From contig NZ_UAQZ01000001.1 in the NCBI RefSeq assembly GCF_900446215.1, positions 1,426,001 through 1,490,000 of the forward strand: 64,000 nt of DNA. The letters run 5' to 3'. The notes under the pieces are model-generated. The model ran no database searches. It had not been told where the DNA came from and was given only the letters and a program-made list of their open reading frames with translations. The DNA is from Burkholderia cenocepacia (GTDB lineage Bacteria > Pseudomonadota > Gammaproteobacteria > Burkholderiales > Burkholderiaceae). Positions 26,027 to 36,868 of the stretch are shown here, one piece after another. A program made the translations under genes and the position numbers. Numbering within the stretch: the stretch's first letter is position 1; every line of letters begins with the position of its first letter.

Positions 26027-27843
26027 AGGCAGCCGTCATCCGCGCGCCGTTCCGGCCGGAGCCGACGCGCCCGCCCGATGCAATCGAAATCGCGACGAGC
26101 GCCGCCGGTTGCGCACCCGTTCGAGCGGCGCCCGCCGACGAGTGGAATCGCGCCGCGCATGCGAACGTGGCCGCGATGACCTTCGGGTTGTCACCCGTGT
26201 CGCTGGCGCTGGCCATTCTTGACTGGGGCGCGCATCTGGCTGTGGCCCCGGGAAAATGCTTCGTGCTCGCGACGCAGGCGTGGCTGGGCGCCGTGGCGTC
26301 AGCGACAAACGGGCGCGACGGCGAGGCCGGCGACGCGGATACGAGCGGCCTTGCCGTGCACGCCGGTCACGCCGATCCGCGCTTTGCCGCGCCGGCGTGG
26401 GGCGGCTGGCCGTTTTGCGCGTATCGCGACGGCTTCCTGTCGATCCAGCGCTGGTGGCGCGACGCGACACGCGGCGTGCCGGGTGTCGACCGTCATCACG
26501 AGGAACTGGTCGGATTTGTCGCGCGACAGTGGCTCGACGCATGCTCGCCTGGAAATTTCCTCGCGACCAACCCAGTCGTGCTCGACGCGACAATGCGTAG
26601 CGGTGGCGCGAACCTCGCGGCAGGCTGGCGACACTGGCTGGACGACGCGAACGCGTTGATCGAGCGCGCGAGCGGCACGCGGGGCGACGATGCGCGCGCC
26701 TATCTGCCGGGACGCGACGTGGCGATTACGCCGGGGCGCGTCGTCTGGCGCAACGCGCTGTGCGAGCTGCTGCAGTACGCCCCGACGACGGCCGACGTGG
26801 CCCGCGAGCCGATCGTGGTCGTACCGTCGTGGATCATGAAGTACTACATCCTCGATCTGCAGCCGCACGATTCGCTGATTCGCTTCCTGGTCGATGCAGG
26901 CTATACGGTGTTCGCCGTGTCATGGCGCAACCCGGGCGCGGAGGCTCGCGACCTCGGGCTCGACGATTATCTGCGCGACGGGTGCATGGCGGCGCTCGAC
27001 GCCGCGCGGACGATCTGCGGCGAAGCGGTGCATGCGGCCGGCTATTGTCTGGGCGGCACGCTGCTCGCGATCGCCGCGGCAGCGCTGGCGCGCGACGGGC
27101 GGCAACACGAAGCGTTGCGCTCGGTCACGTTGCTGGCGGCCCAGACCGATTTCAGCGAACCCGGCGAGCTCGGTCTGTTCATCGATGCAAGCGAGCTGTC
27201 CGCGCTCGACGCGCTGATGTGGCGGCAGGGCTACCTGGACGGTGCGCAGATGTCCGCCGCGTTCGAACTGCTGAACGCGCGCGACCTGATCTGGTCGCGG
27301 ATGATGAGCGAATACCTGCTCGGCACGCGCACGAAGCCCAACGACCTGATGTCGTGGAATGCGGATACCACGCGCATGCCGTATCGCATGCACACCGAAT
27401 ACCTGACGCAGCTCTTTCTCGACAACGATCTTGCGACCGGCCGCTACTGCGTCGACGGGCGGCCTGTCGCGCTGTCGGACATCGACGTGCCGACGTTCGT
27501 GGTTGGCACCGAGCGCGATCACGTGTCGCCCTGGCGGTCCGTCTACAAGCTCCATCTGCTCACGCACCATGCGCTGACCTTCGTGCTGACGTCGGGCGGG
27601 CACAACGCAGGCATCGTGTCTGAGCCGGGCCATCCGGGCCGGCACTACCGATGCGTGACCCGCGAACCCGGCGCGGCCTACCGCAGCCGGCACGACTTCG
27701 TGCGCGATACGCCGGCGGTGGACGGCTCGTGGTGGTTCTGCTGGCGAGACTGGTTGCACACGCGCTCGTCGGGCGACGTACCGGCCCGCACGCCGGCCGC
27801 AGGGTTCGCGGCGGCGCCCGGCACTTACGTACTCGAAACATGA
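26023..27843 (+). CDS. phaC: Class I poly(3-hydroxyalkanoate) synthase
   Basis: The 606-aa synthase has the lipase-like box GYCLGG with catalytic C342, catalytic D499 (GTERDHVSPW) and H527 (SGGHNAGI), and the conserved WRNPG segment. It polymerises (R)-3-hydroxybutyryl-CoA into PHB granules, storing carbon and consuming reductant. Length fits class I enzymes. The ATG at 26023 overlaps the phaB stop; the next gene again overlaps by ATGA. Confidence 0.93.
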   Translation: MKAAVIRAPFRPEPTRPPDAIEIATSAAGCAPVRAAPADEWNRAAHANVAAMTFGLSPVSLALAILDWGAHLAVAPGKCFVLATQAWLGAVASATNGRDGEAGDADTSGLAVHAGHADPRFAAPAWGGWPFCAYRDGFLSIQRWWRDATRGVPGVDRHHEELVGFVARQWLDACSPGNFLATNPVVLDATMRSGGANLAAGWRHWLDDANALIERASGTRGDDARAYLPGRDVAITPGRVVWRNALCELLQYAPTTADVAREPIVVVPSWIMKYYILDLQPHDSLIRFLVDAGYTVFAVSWRNPGAEARDLGLDDYLRDGCMAALDAARTICGEAVHAAGYCLGGTLLAIAAAALARDGRQHEALRSVTLLAAQTDFSEPGELGLFIDASELSALDALMWRQGYLDGAQMSAAFELLNARDLIWSRMMSEYLLGTRTKPNDLMSWNADTTRMPYRMHTEYLTQLFLDNDLATGRYCVDGRPVALSDIDVPTFVVGTERDHVSPWRSVYKLHLLTHHALTFVLTSGGHNAGIVSEPGHPGRHYRCVTREPGAAYRSRHDFVRDTPAVDGSWWFCWRDWLHTRSSGDVPARTPAAGFAAAPGTYVLET

Positions 27844-28871
27844 ACGACAACCTTCATCTGGGTGTCCCCGACGACGCGTGCCTGCCCGGGCTGCTGCCGC
27901 AAGCGAACGGCGAACTGCCGTCCCTGATTGCACGCACGCGTCATGCGCGGCCGCTCGTCGTCGCCGTCGTGCATCCGTGTGATGCCGCCAGCGTCGTTGC
28001 GCTTGCCGCGTTGAGGGCGTCTCCCTTGGGCGCATCGATCGAGCCGCTGATCGTCGCGCCCCGCACCAAGGTGCTGCGAGCGGCGAACGACGCGGGCGTC
28101 GATCTTTCAACGTGGACGATCGAAGACGTGCCGCACAGCCATGCGGCCGCCGCTCGTGCGGTCGAACTCGCGGCGGCCGGCCGCGCCGGCGCACTGATGA
28201 AAGGCAGCCTGCACACGGACGAGCTGATGGGTGCGGTCGTCGCCGCGGATTCGGGCCTGCGCACCGACAAGCGCATGTCCCATTGTTTCCTGATCGAGAC
28301 GCCGGCGTATCCGCGACCATTCATCCTGACCGATGCGGCGGTGAACATCGCACCGGATCTCGCGCAGAAAGCGGCCATCACGCAGAACGCGATCGACGTC
28401 GCCCATGCGCTTGGCGTGGCCTGTCCGCGTGTGGCGGTGCTGTGCGCGGTCGAAACCGTCAGTCCGGCGATGCGTTCGACGCTCGACGCGGCGGCGCTCG
28501 CCAAGATGGCCGAGCGTGGCCAGCTCGAGGGGGCGATCGTCGACGGTCCGCTCGCATTCGACAACGCGATATCCCAACGGGCGGCCCGCGACAAAGGGAT
28601 CGATTCGCCTGTGGCCGGCCACGCCGACATCCTGGTCGTCCCCGATATCGAAGCGGGCAACATGCTTGCAAAGCAGCTCGAATACCTGGGCGGCGCCGCC
28701 AGCGCGGGCATCGTCGTCGGCGCACGCGTGCCGATCGTGCTGACGAGCCGCGCCGACAGCGTCGCCGTCCGGGTCGCGTCTTGTGCGCTGGCCGCGTTGC
28801 TGGCGCAGCAACGGCACGCACCCGCTTCGATCAACGAACCCGCGACTTTTTCGATGGAGGAACAGCGATGA
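27840..28871 (+). CDS. Phosphate acetyl/butyryltransferase (short Pta)
   Basis: The 343-aa protein is a stand-alone PTA_PTB catalytic domain: ALMKGSLHTDELMGAVV, MSHCFLIETP, FILTDAAVNIAPDLAQKAAITQNAI and ILVVPDIEAGNMLAKQLEYLGGA are family landmarks. It transfers an acyl group between CoA and phosphate. With AckA encoded nearby, it should produce acetyl phosphate for ATP synthesis. Overlaps phaC and adh by ATGA on either side. Confidence 0.9.
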   Translation: MNDNLHLGVPDDACLPGLLPQANGELPSLIARTRHARPLVVAVVHPCDAASVVALAALRASPLGASIEPLIVAPRTKVLRAANDAGVDLSTWTIEDVPHSHAAAARAVELAAAGRAGALMKGSLHTDELMGAVVAADSGLRTDKRMSHCFLIETPAYPRPFILTDAAVNIAPDLAQKAAITQNAIDVAHALGVACPRVAVLCAVETVSPAMRSTLDAAALAKMAERGQLEGAIVDGPLAFDNAISQRAARDKGIDSPVAGHADILVVPDIEAGNMLAKQLEYLGGAASAGIVVGARVPIVLTSRADSVAVRVASCALAALLAQQRHAPASINEPATFSMEEQR

Positions 28872-29908
28872 AAGCACTCGTCTACCACGGGTCGGGGCGC
28901 AAGGCGCTCGAGGAACGGCCCAAGCCGGAACTGCAGTCGCCCACCGACGCGATCATCCGCGTGACGCGCACGACGATTTGCGGCACCGATCTGCATATCC
29001 TCAAGGGCGACGTATCGACGTGCGAATCCGGCCGAATTCTCGGCCATGAGGGCGTCGGCGTCGTCGATCAGATTGGCGCCGCGGTCGAATCGCTGAAGCC
29101 GGGCGATCACGTACTCATTTCGTGCATCTCGTCGTGCGGCCGCTGCGAATACTGTCGCCGCGGCCTTTATTCTCACTGCACGACCGGCGGCTGGATTCTC
29201 GGTAACCGGATCGACGGCACACAGGCCGAGTATGTGCGCATCCCGCATGCGCAGACGAGCCTGTACCGGATTCCGGCAGGCGCGGACGAGGACGCGCTCG
29301 TGATGCTGTCCGATATCCTGCCGACAGGATTCGAATGCGGCGTACTGAACGGCAAGGTGCAACCGGGCTGCACGGTCGCGATCGTCGGCGCAGGCCCGAT
29401 CGGGCTGGCAGCGTTGCTGACTGCGCAGTTCTATTCGCCCGCGCAGATCATCATGATTGATCCGGACAGCAACCGGCGCGAGATCGCGCGGCACTTCGGC
29501 GCGACCGATTGCTTTGACAGCCGTGCCGGCGACCCGGTAGCGGAAGTCATGAAGCTGACCGACGGCATCGGTGTCGATTGCGCGATCGAGGCGGTCGGCA
29601 TTCCGGCGACGTTCGAGATGTGCACGGCGCTCGTGGCGCCGGGCGGCGTCGTCGCGAACGTGGGTGTGCATGGCGTGAAGGCCGACCTGCACCTCGAGAA
29701 GCTGTGGGATCGCAACATCGCGATCACGACGCGGCTCGTCGACACGGTCAGCACGCCGATGCTGCTGAAGACCGTGCGCGCTGGACGTCTCGATCCGAAA
29801 CGCCTAATCACCCACCGGTTCTCGCTCGACGACGTCGAGCGTGCGTACGACACGTTCGGCCGCGCGGCGCAAACCCATGCGCTGAAGGTCATCATTGAAG
29901 CCGGCTGA
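28868..29908 (+). CDS. Zinc-dependent alcohol dehydrogenase
   Basis: The 346-aa medium-chain dehydrogenase has catalytic zinc residues C38 and H60-E61, four structural-zinc cysteines (C90, C93, C96, C104) and a Rossmann motif GAGPIG. Similar to propanol-preferring or 2,3-butanediol-type dehydrogenases. As last gene of the phasin-phaB-phaC-pta-adh chain it probably reoxidises NADH during fermentation or PHB turnover. Distinct from the alcohol dehydrogenase at 15585. Confidence 0.92.
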   Translation: MKALVYHGSGRKALEERPKPELQSPTDAIIRVTRTTICGTDLHILKGDVSTCESGRILGHEGVGVVDQIGAAVESLKPGDHVLISCISSCGRCEYCRRGLYSHCTTGGWILGNRIDGTQAEYVRIPHAQTSLYRIPAGADEDALVMLSDILPTGFECGVLNGKVQPGCTVAIVGAGPIGLAALLTAQFYSPAQIIMIDPDSNRREIARHFGATDCFDSRAGDPVAEVMKLTDGIGVDCAIEAVGIPATFEMCTALVAPGGVVANVGVHGVKADLHLEKLWDRNIAITTRLVDTVSTPMLLKTVRAGRLDPKRLITHRFSLDDVERAYDTFGRAAQTHALKVIIEAG

Positions 29909-29989
29909 TCGCCGGGTGGCGCGCGACGGGGACCGGTACGCAACGTCCGGATCCCGCCGTGCGTGGCCGGCGTCTCGCCGGCGCCGTAG

Positions 29990-31393
29990 TCAGGATGAGA
30001 GGGCGGCCGGCTCGCGCGCATCGCCCGATTCGACTGCATCGAGATCGACGGTCTGCGCGTAAGTCGGTACTTCGCACGGCCAGTGCAAGCGCTCCGAAAT
30101 GCGCCGCCGCAATGCGTCGGCCGATGCCGGTTCGCCATGCGTGATGAAGGTACAAACGGGCGCAGACTGCATCGTGCCGAGCCACTGGAGAATCTCCTCG
30201 TAGTCGGCATGCGCGGAAAGCGTGGTGATCGACTCGACCTGGGCGCGCACGCGGACGTATTCGCCGTGAATCTTCACGGTCGGTTCGTGTGCGGCCAATG
30301 CCGCGCCGCGCGTACCGGCTGCCTGGTAGCCGACCAGCGCGATCGTGTTGCGCACATCGGGTGCATAGCGGCTCAGGTGATGGAGTACACGCCCGCCGGT
30401 TGCCATGCCGCTTCCCGCGATGATGACCATCGGGCCGTGGTGTTCTGCAATCGCCTTCGACTGGTCGACCGACTGGATCATCGTCGCGGCATGGCCGAGG
30501 GCGTTCGCTTCGGACAGCGTCAGCCGGTGCTCGAGGATGTGGTGGCGATAGATTTCGGTCACGTCCGTCGCCATCGGGCTGTCGAGAAATACCGGGACGC
30601 GCGCCATGCGGCCGGATGCCTTCAGCCGTGCGATGTAATGCAGGATTTCCTGCGCACGGCCGACGGTGAAGCAGGGCATCACGACGACCCCGCCCCGCGC
30701 GAAGGTTGTGTCGAACAGCATAGCCAGCTCGTTCTCGGGGTCGGACGCCGGGTGCAGCCGGTCGCCGTATGTCGACTCGACGACCAGGTAATCCGCATGT
30801 GCGGGCGGCCGCGGCGGTTGCATGATCGGGTCATGGTATCGGCCGAGGTCGCCCGAAAACGCGAGTACCTTGTGATTCCCGTGCATTACCACGCTCGCCG
30901 CGCCGAGGATGTGCCCGGCCGGCAGCAGGCGGAACGCCAGGCCACCGCCGAGCGTAGTGCATTCGTCGAGGGCGACGGGCTTCAGCAGGCGCAGCGCGCG
31001 CTGCGCATCGTCGAGCGTATAGAGCGGCTGGGCGGGATGATGCTTCGAGTAGCCGTGCCGGTTCGCGAACTCGGCTTCCTCCTCCTGCAGCCGCGCGCTG
31101 TCGCGCAGCATGATGTCGCAGAGTTCGGCCGTGGCCGCCGTGCAGTACACCGGCCCGCGATAGCCTTCGCGCACCAGCACCGGCAGATAGCCGGTATGGT
31201 CGATATGCGCATGCGTAAGCACGACTGCATCGAGCGTGTCGGGTGCTAGCGGCAACGGGTTCCAGTTGCGCAATCGCAGATTTTTCGTGCCCTGGAACAG
31301 GCCGCAATCGATGAGCACGCGCCGGCCGCCGTGCTCGACCAGATACTTCGAGCCGGTCACGGTTTCGGTCGCACCGAGAAAAGTCAGTTTCAT
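29990..31393 (-). CDS. Metallo-beta-lactamase fold beta-CASP ribonuclease
   Basis: The 467-aa protein has the MBL zinc motif THAHIDHTG (H61, H63, D65, H66), a beta-CASP insert and a C-terminal RMMBL segment (STLSAHADYEEILQW). It resembles CPSF73/YsH1-type RNA-processing exonucleases found singly in many proteobacteria. It could shape RNA turnover in hypoxia. An FNR-like box is 65 bp upstream of the ATG. Confidence 0.9.
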   Translation of the reverse strand: MKLTFLGATETVTGSKYLVEHGGRRVLIDCGLFQGTKNLRLRNWNPLPLAPDTLDAVVLTHAHIDHTGYLPVLVREGYRGPVYCTAATAELCDIMLRDSARLQEEEAEFANRHGYSKHHPAQPLYTLDDAQRALRLLKPVALDECTTLGGGLAFRLLPAGHILGAASVVMHGNHKVLAFSGDLGRYHDPIMQPPRPPAHADYLVVESTYGDRLHPASDPENELAMLFDTTFARGGVVVMPCFTVGRAQEILHYIARLKASGRMARVPVFLDSPMATDVTEIYRHHILEHRLTLSEANALGHAATMIQSVDQSKAIAEHHGPMVIIAGSGMATGGRVLHHLSRYAPDVRNTIALVGYQAAGTRGAALAAHEPTVKIHGEYVRVRAQVESITTLSAHADYEEILQWLGTMQSAPVCTFITHGEPASADALRRRISERLHWPCEVPTYAQTVDLDAVESGDAREPAALSS

Positions 31394-31458
31394 CGCTCGC
31401 CTCCCTGAAAGTCGAGGGGTTCAGTGCGTCGATTACATCGCGAACCGGCCCGCGGCGA

Positions 31459-31472
31459 TTGACGGAAATCAG
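31459..31472 (-). promoter_or_regulatory. FNR-type box (one mismatch) upstream of beta-CASP RNase gene
   Basis: TTGACGGAAATCAG, last base deviates, 65 bp before the start at 31393. Confidence 0.55.
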
Positions 31473-31523
31473 GGATTCCCGCATCGAACGATGAGGTCGA
31501 ATGCGGCGCTTCCAGCTGTTTCG

Positions 31524-31709
31524 CTATCGCTCTCTCGGCGCGGGCTCGAGCTGCGAGACGAACGCGACGATGCCCGATACCAGCGTGACGATCGCGTACG
31601 GCAGCACGTGCGCGTCGACCAGCATCGCGTGCACGACGCCCAGTAGCGACGCGAGTGCAATGAACACGCTCAGCGTAGCAAGCGCGGTCCGGCAAGAATG
31701 GTGAATCAT
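31524..31709 (-). CDS. Small two-helix membrane protein
   Basis: The 61-aa protein has two predicted transmembrane helices (about 9-28 and 36-53) around a short polar loop. It shares ALATLSVFIALASL and GIVHxML-like sequence with the 62-aa protein at 38544, so they are paralogues. The start at 31709 follows GGAG by 7 nt. Function unknown. An exact FNR-type box lies 107 bp upstream. Confidence 0.8.
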   Translation of the reverse strand: MIHHSCRTALATLSVFIALASLLGVVHAMLVDAHVLPYAIVTLVSGIVAFVSQLEPAPRER

Positions 31710-31816
31710 GACGTTTCTCCGTGGGGCGGCCGGTGTTCGTCCGCGTTGCCGCAATCGCGACGGCTTGCGATTTCGCAAGACACGACGCCATGATCGCGTG
31801 CCGGCCTCCGGCGCGG

Positions 31817-31830
31817 TTGATCTGTATCAA
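31817..31830 (-). promoter_or_regulatory. FNR-type box upstream of small membrane protein
   Basis: TTGATCTGTATCAA, perfect and with the canonical TTGAT/ATCAA half-sites, 107 bp before the start at 31709. Confidence 0.75.
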
Positions 31831-31866
31831 CAGGTGAATCCCGGCTTCGCACGCGCGACCGGGCGA

Positions 31867-32991
31867 TCACGTCATCTGACCGATCGTCTTGCGGAACCGC
31901 ATCAGCGACAGCAGGAACAGCACGCTCCCGATCGCGGAAAGCGCCGCGAATTGCGGCCACACCGCATCGAGGCCGGCGCCCCGGTACAGGATGCGTTGCG
32001 CGAGCTCGACGAAATGGGTGGTGGGCGCGGCCAGCATGATGTCCCGCACGGCCGCCGGCATGCTTTCGCGCGGCGTCAATCCGCCGGACAGCAGTTGCAG
32101 CGGCAGCAGCACGAGCACGAGCAACATACCGAACTGCGGCATGCTGCGCACGAGCGTCGCGAGAAAGATCCCCAACGACGTCGTGGCGAACAGATGCAAC
32201 GCCATCCCGGCCACGAACAGCGGGATGGAGCCGGGAATCGGCACGTGCAGGGCGCCGCCCACGACGCACGTCAGCGACGCGACGGCCGCCACCGTGACGA
32301 CGAGCCCCATCGACCAGACCTTTGCGAGCATGATTTCCGCGGCGGTCACCGGCATCACGAGCAGATGCTCGATCGTGCCGTGTTCGCGCTCGCGAATCAG
32401 CGCGGCGCCGGTGAGGATCATCGACAGCATCGTCACGTTGTTGATCAGTTCCATCAGCGCGCCGAACCAGACTTCGTCGAGATTCGGGTTGAAGCGCATC
32501 CGCATCGCGAGATCGACGCCCGGCAACGGCGTGCCGCGATAGCGCCGCACGAATGCGTCGATCTCGCCCGACACGATCTGCTGGATATAGGTGCTGCCAG
32601 TGAAGGCTTGCGTCATCCGTGTCGCATCGACGTTGAGCTGGATCGTCGCATGACGGCCGGCAAGCACGTCGCGCTGGAAGTTCGGCGGAATGTCGAGCGA
32701 GAACGTGTAGTCGCCGTTGTCGAGGCCGCGATCGGCCGCGCCGGTGTCGATGATCGGGGGCGGTGCGAACTGGGGCGGAAAGAACGCCGCCGCGATCCGT
32801 GCCGACAGCGGCGACGCGTCTTCGTCAACGAGCGCGATCGGCACCTTGTGCAGCGTTTCGGGGCGTGCGGTCGCGGCGACGTAGATCGACGCGCTGAACG
32901 TATAGACGATGAGCGCGAGCAGGATCGGGTCGCGGGCGAGGCTCCACAGTTCCTTGATCCCGAGCCGGTAAATGGCGAGCAGGCGCGACAC
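31867..32991 (-). CDS. ABC-2 type permease (YhhJ-like)
   Basis: The 374-aa permease has one N-terminal helix (about 20-40), a long periplasmic segment, and a block of five helices (about 180-370) as in ABC-2 exporters. I start it at the GTG at 32991, 2 nt after the stop of the fused ABC gene (TGATCGTG); the open frame upstream overlaps that gene. It is the last of four genes of an export operon. Confidence 0.85.
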   Translation of the reverse strand: MSRLLAIYRLGIKELWSLARDPILLALIVYTFSASIYVAATARPETLHKVPIALVDEDASPLSARIAAAFFPPQFAPPPIIDTGAADRGLDNGDYTFSLDIPPNFQRDVLAGRHATIQLNVDATRMTQAFTGSTYIQQIVSGEIDAFVRRYRGTPLPGVDLAMRMRFNPNLDEVWFGALMELINNVTMLSMILTGAALIREREHGTIEHLLVMPVTAAEIMLAKVWSMGLVVTVAAVASLTCVVGGALHVPIPGSIPLFVAGMALHLFATTSLGIFLATLVRSMPQFGMLLVLVLLPLQLLSGGLTPRESMPAAVRDIMLAAPTTHFVELAQRILYRGAGLDAVWPQFAALSAIGSVLFLLSLMRFRKTIGQMT

Positions 32992-32993
32992 GA

Positions 32994-35798
32994 TCAGCGC
33001 TCCTGCTTGCGCAGCAGGACGCCGGTCGTCACCATGATGACCGGCACGGCCGCGAGTAGCGGCCAGAACTGGGACGACAGGTCGGCCAGCCCGAGCGCCT
33101 TGTTGTAGACGCCTCGGCTGATCGCGAGCATGTAGGTGGCCGGATAGACCGTGCCGATCCACCTGCCGCTGCCTTCGAGCGACGACAGCGGCGTAAGCAG
33201 GCCGGAGAACTGCACGACGGGGATCAGCGTGCCGACGATCGTCATGAAGATCGCGGCGATCTGGCTGCGCGTGAACGTCGACGCAAAGAGCCCGATGCCG
33301 GTGGCGACGACATTGAAGACCAGCACCGCAGCCGCCAAGGTTGGGAAACTTCCCTTGATCCGCACGCCGAACACGACGTCGGCCAGCACGACCATCAGCA
33401 GGAAATTCAGCATGGCCAGCATCACGTACGGCGCCTGCTTGCCGAGCAGGAATTCGGCGCGGGTCACGGGCGTCACGTACAGGTTGACGATCGATCCGAG
33501 CTCCCGTTCCCGTACGACGGCCAGCGCCGTCAGCATCGCGGGCAGCATCAGCAGGAGCATCGGCATGATCGCGGGAATCATCGCGGGCAAACTCTTGACG
33601 TCCGGGTTGTACCGATAGCGGATCGCGACATCGACGGCCGGGACGAGCGACACGCCGAGCCGGCGCTTCGCCTGATCGCGCAGCCAGTTTTCGTGCATCC
33701 CGGCCACATAGCCGCGGATCGTTTCCGCGCGCATCGGCATCGCGCCGTCGACCCACGCGCCGATCTCCACGTGCCGGCCGTGTGCGACGTCGTGGGCGAA
33801 ACCGGGCGGAATTTCAATCGCGAGCGACAGCTGGCCGTTGCGCATGCGGCGATCGATGTCGCGATCGTCCGCGAGCCGCGCGCGCGGTACGAAGTAGCGG
33901 GAACCCGCAAGATTCTGCGCGTAGTCCTGGCTCAGCATCGACTGATCGCGATCCAGCACGGCGAAGGTCAGGTTGTCCACGTCGAGACTGATGCCGATGC
34001 TGATCACGCACATCAGGACGAGCGAACCGAACAGCGCCAGCGTGGCGCGCAACGGGTCGCGTCGCAGTTCCAGCACTTCGCGCCACAGGTAGCTGCCGGC
34101 GCGCGCCGGGCTGAACCATGCGGCACGGTGGCCCGCGTTGCCGGTCTCGGGCGACGCGGCAAGCCAGCCGGTGCCCGACGACGTATCCGTCGGGGCGCCG
34201 TCCACGCGTTGCGCGTCGGTCAGGTAACCGATGAACGCGTCCTCGAGCGTGGCGGCGCCGCGCAGGCGAACCAGTTCGTCCGGCGCGGCGCTTGCCAGCA
34301 CGCGGCCCGCGTGCATCAGCGAGATGCGGTCGCAGCGGGCGGCCTCGTTCATGAAATGCGTCGAAATGAAAATCGTGACGCGATCGTTGCGCGCGAGCTC
34401 GATCATCAGTCGCCAGAAGTCGTCACGCGCAACCGGGTCAACGCCCGACGTCGGTTCGTCGAGGATCAGCAGTTCGGGCTTGTGCACCATCGCCACGGCA
34501 AGGGACAGCCGCTGCCGCATGCCGAGCGGCAGGCGCTCGGGCAGCGCATCGAGCACCTCGGCGAGCCCGAAGCGCCCGACCATTTCGTCGATCCGCGCGG
34601 GAAGGTCCGGTTCCGGTACGCCGAACAGGCGCGCATGCAGCACGAGGTTCTGCCTGACGGTCAGCTCGCCGTACAGCGAGAACCCTTGCGACATGTAACC
34701 GACTCGCCGGCGCGCATCGATGTCGTTCGCGGCGACCGGACGGCCGAACAGCGTCGCCGTGCCTTCGGACGCGGCGAGCAGGCCCGTGAGCATCTTCATG
34801 GTCGTCGATTTTCCGCAGCCGTTGGAGCCGAGAAACCCGAAGATTTCGCCGCGACGGATCTTCAGGCTCACGTGGTCGACCGCGACGAAATCGCCGAACC
34901 GCATCGTCAGCGCGTCGGCCTCAATCGCGTAGCCGTCGGTCTCATCGGGCTGGAACGGCGTCAGCCGGATCGGCTGGTGCCCGTGCCGTCGCGCTTCCGG
35001 CAGCAACGCGATGAACGCGGCTTCCAGCGTGTCGCAACGGGTGCGGGCGAGCAGTTCGCCGGGGCTACCCGTCGCCAGTACGCGGCCGGCGTCCATCGCG
35101 ATCAGCCAGTCGAAACGCTGGGCCTCGTCCATGTACGCGGTGGCGACGAGTACGCTCATTGCCGGACGGGCGGAGCGAATACGTTCGATCAGCTCCCAGA
35201 ACTGAGCTCGCGAGAGCGGGTCCACGCCGGTCGTCGGTTCGTCCAGGATCAGCAGGTCGGGGTCGTGAATCAATGCACAGCACAGACCGAGTTTCTGCTT
35301 CATGCCGCCGGACAGTTTGCCGGCAGGGCGGTCGAGAAACGCATGCAGCCCGGTGCTGTGCGTGAGCGCGTCGATCCGGCGGCGTCGCTCGGCCGCATCG
35401 TGGCCGAACAGTCTGGCGAAGAACTGCAGGTTTTCCTCGACCGACAGCGTCGCGTACAGGTTCCGGCCCAGCCCTTGCGGCATGTAGGCGATGCGCCGGC
35501 ATACGCGTGCTCGATGGACGCGCGACGACAGATCGCCGCGGAGGACCCGTACACGGCCCTGCTGCATCGCACGCGCGCCGGACACGAGCGCGAGCAGGCT
35601 CGACTTGCCGACGCCGTCCGGTCCGATCAACCCGACCATGCGGCCGGCCGGGATATCGAGCGTCACGTCGTCGAGCGCGTACGTCGCGCCGTAGCGCAAC
35701 GAAACGCCCGACAGTCGGGCGACCGCGCCCGATTCAATGGATGCCGGCGGACCTTCGCCCGCACCGGCACCGGTATCGACGGGCAACGTCGCGTTCAT
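32994..35798 (-). CDS. Fused ABC transporter: two ATPase domains plus ABC-2 permease (RbbA-like)
   Basis: The 934-aa protein carries two ABC ATPases (Walker A GPDGVGKS at 59-66; a second GSNGCGKS near 350; each with LSGG or LPLGM-type signature and Walker B ILDEPT) and a C-terminal permease module (about 575-934). The second signature is LPLGMRQR, slightly atypical. This architecture matches RbbA/YhiH-type exporters that work with an HlyD protein and YhhJ-like permease. The ATG at 35798 overlaps the HlyD stop (ATGA). Confidence 0.92.
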   Translation of the reverse strand: MNATLPVDTGAGAGEGPPASIESGAVARLSGVSLRYGATYALDDVTLDIPAGRMVGLIGPDGVGKSSLLALVSGARAMQQGRVRVLRGDLSSRVHRARVCRRIAYMPQGLGRNLYATLSVEENLQFFARLFGHDAAERRRRIDALTHSTGLHAFLDRPAGKLSGGMKQKLGLCCALIHDPDLLILDEPTTGVDPLSRAQFWELIERIRSARPAMSVLVATAYMDEAQRFDWLIAMDAGRVLATGSPGELLARTRCDTLEAAFIALLPEARRHGHQPIRLTPFQPDETDGYAIEADALTMRFGDFVAVDHVSLKIRRGEIFGFLGSNGCGKSTTMKMLTGLLAASEGTATLFGRPVAANDIDARRRVGYMSQGFSLYGELTVRQNLVLHARLFGVPEPDLPARIDEMVGRFGLAEVLDALPERLPLGMRQRLSLAVAMVHKPELLILDEPTSGVDPVARDDFWRLMIELARNDRVTIFISTHFMNEAARCDRISLMHAGRVLASAAPDELVRLRGAATLEDAFIGYLTDAQRVDGAPTDTSSGTGWLAASPETGNAGHRAAWFSPARAGSYLWREVLELRRDPLRATLALFGSLVLMCVISIGISLDVDNLTFAVLDRDQSMLSQDYAQNLAGSRYFVPRARLADDRDIDRRMRNGQLSLAIEIPPGFAHDVAHGRHVEIGAWVDGAMPMRAETIRGYVAGMHENWLRDQAKRRLGVSLVPAVDVAIRYRYNPDVKSLPAMIPAIMPMLLLMLPAMLTALAVVRERELGSIVNLYVTPVTRAEFLLGKQAPYVMLAMLNFLLMVVLADVVFGVRIKGSFPTLAAAVLVFNVVATGIGLFASTFTRSQIAAIFMTIVGTLIPVVQFSGLLTPLSSLEGSGRWIGTVYPATYMLAISRGVYNKALGLADLSSQFWPLLAAVPVIMVTTGVLLRKQER

Positions 35799-36868
35799 TG
35801 CGGCACCTTGATCGCGAGGCGCGCCGGCCAGCCGGCGTTCGGATCGGTCTTCAGCCACGCGACACCCGGCAGGCCGGTCTTGACCAGCTTCAGGTGGCGC
35901 TGTAGCAGATCGCGGTCGATGCGCGCCTTGACCCGGAACATCAGTTTCTGCCGTTCGGTGGCCGTCTCGACCGTCTTCGGCGTGAATTGCGCCGTGCTCG
36001 ACACGTACGACACGCGTGCCGGAATCACGTATTCCGGCGCAGCATCGAGCACGATCCGCACGTCGGCGCCGAGCGGAACGCGGCCGACGACCGTTTCGGG
36101 CAGGAAAAACGTCATGTAGACGTCGGACAGGTCGACGACATTGAGCACCTTGCCGCCTGCCGGCAGGACTTCGCCCGATTCGGCAATGCGGTACTGGACC
36201 CGCCCGTCGCGCGGCGACGTCAGCTCGCTATCCGAGATATCGGCCTGTACGCGCGCGACGGTCGCTTGCGCGGCCGTCACCGCCGAGCGCGCGGCGACGA
36301 GCTGGGCCCGCGTGGCGTCGATCCCGGCCTGGGCGGCTTCCACCTGAGCGCGCGCGGCGTTCACGGTCGCCCGCAGGCTGCCGGCGCGCGCGCGATCGTC
36401 GTCGAGTTCCTGCAGCGACGACGCACCGTCCCGCGACAGCGTTTCGGAACGCGCCAGCCGGCGCGTGGCCGCGTCGAGTTCGCTTTCGCGCTGCACGACG
36501 AGCGCATCCGCCGCAGCCTTGTCGCTGCGACGCTGGGCCACCTGCGCGTCGATGCTCGCCGCGGTGTTCACTGCCTGTTGTTCCCGGGCCTGCGCCTCGT
36601 CGAGCTGCGCCCGCAGGACGACGACGTCCATGCGGGCGAGCGGTTGACCTGCGCTCACGAAATCGCCTTCGTCGACGAGCATGGCGGTGACGCGCCCCGG
36701 CAACTTGGTCGCGACGTCGATCTCGATCGCCTCGATGCGGCCATTGCCGCTGACGAGCCCGGCGTCCGTCCGCGCGTCGCGCCAGCGGGTCCAGCCGTAG
36801 TAAATCAGGCCAATCGCGAGCACGGCCGCACCGGCACCGATCAGAATAGGGCGCTTGATGGTCTTCAT
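35795..36868 (-). CDS. HlyD-family membrane fusion protein
   Basis: The 357-aa protein has an N-terminal anchor helix (about 8-25), biotinyl-lipoyl-like halves ([21 protein letters not shown]) and a long alpha-helical coiled coil (about 90-210, rich in Ala, Glu, Arg). It would bridge the inner-membrane exporter to the outer-membrane factor encoded just upstream. Its start at 36868 overlaps the OMF stop (ATGA). Confidence 0.92.
   Translation of the reverse strand: MKTIKRPILIGAGAAVLAIGLIYYGWTRWRDARTDAGLVSGNGRIEAIEIDVATKLPGRVTAMLVDEGDFVSAGQPLARMDVVVLRAQLDEAQAREQQAVNTAASIDAQVAQRRSDKAAADALVVQRESELDAATRRLARSETLSRDGASSLQELDDDRARAGSLRATVNAARAQVEAAQAGIDATRAQLVAARSAVTAAQATVARVQADISDSELTSPRDGRVQYRIAESGEVLPAGGKVLNVVDLSDVYMTFFLPETVVGRVPLGADVRIVLDAAPEYVIPARVSYVSSTAQFTPKTVETATERQKLMFRVKARIDRDLLQRHLKLVKTGLPGVAWLKTDPNAGWPARLAIKVPQ

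Noticed and set aside
27941..29692. 583-codon minus-strand frame opposite pta and adh
   Set aside because: Antisense to two well-supported enzymes, low-complexity Ser/Ala/Arg sequence.
29966..29982. Hairpin GCCGGCG-TCT-CGCCGGC between convergent adh and RNase genes
   Set aside because: No T-run follows and such GC palindromes are common here; not called a terminator.
33693..36119. 808-codon open frame on the plus strand
   Set aside because: It runs antisense to the fused ABC gene and is Arg/His/Gln-rich without motifs; it is a by-product of high GC.
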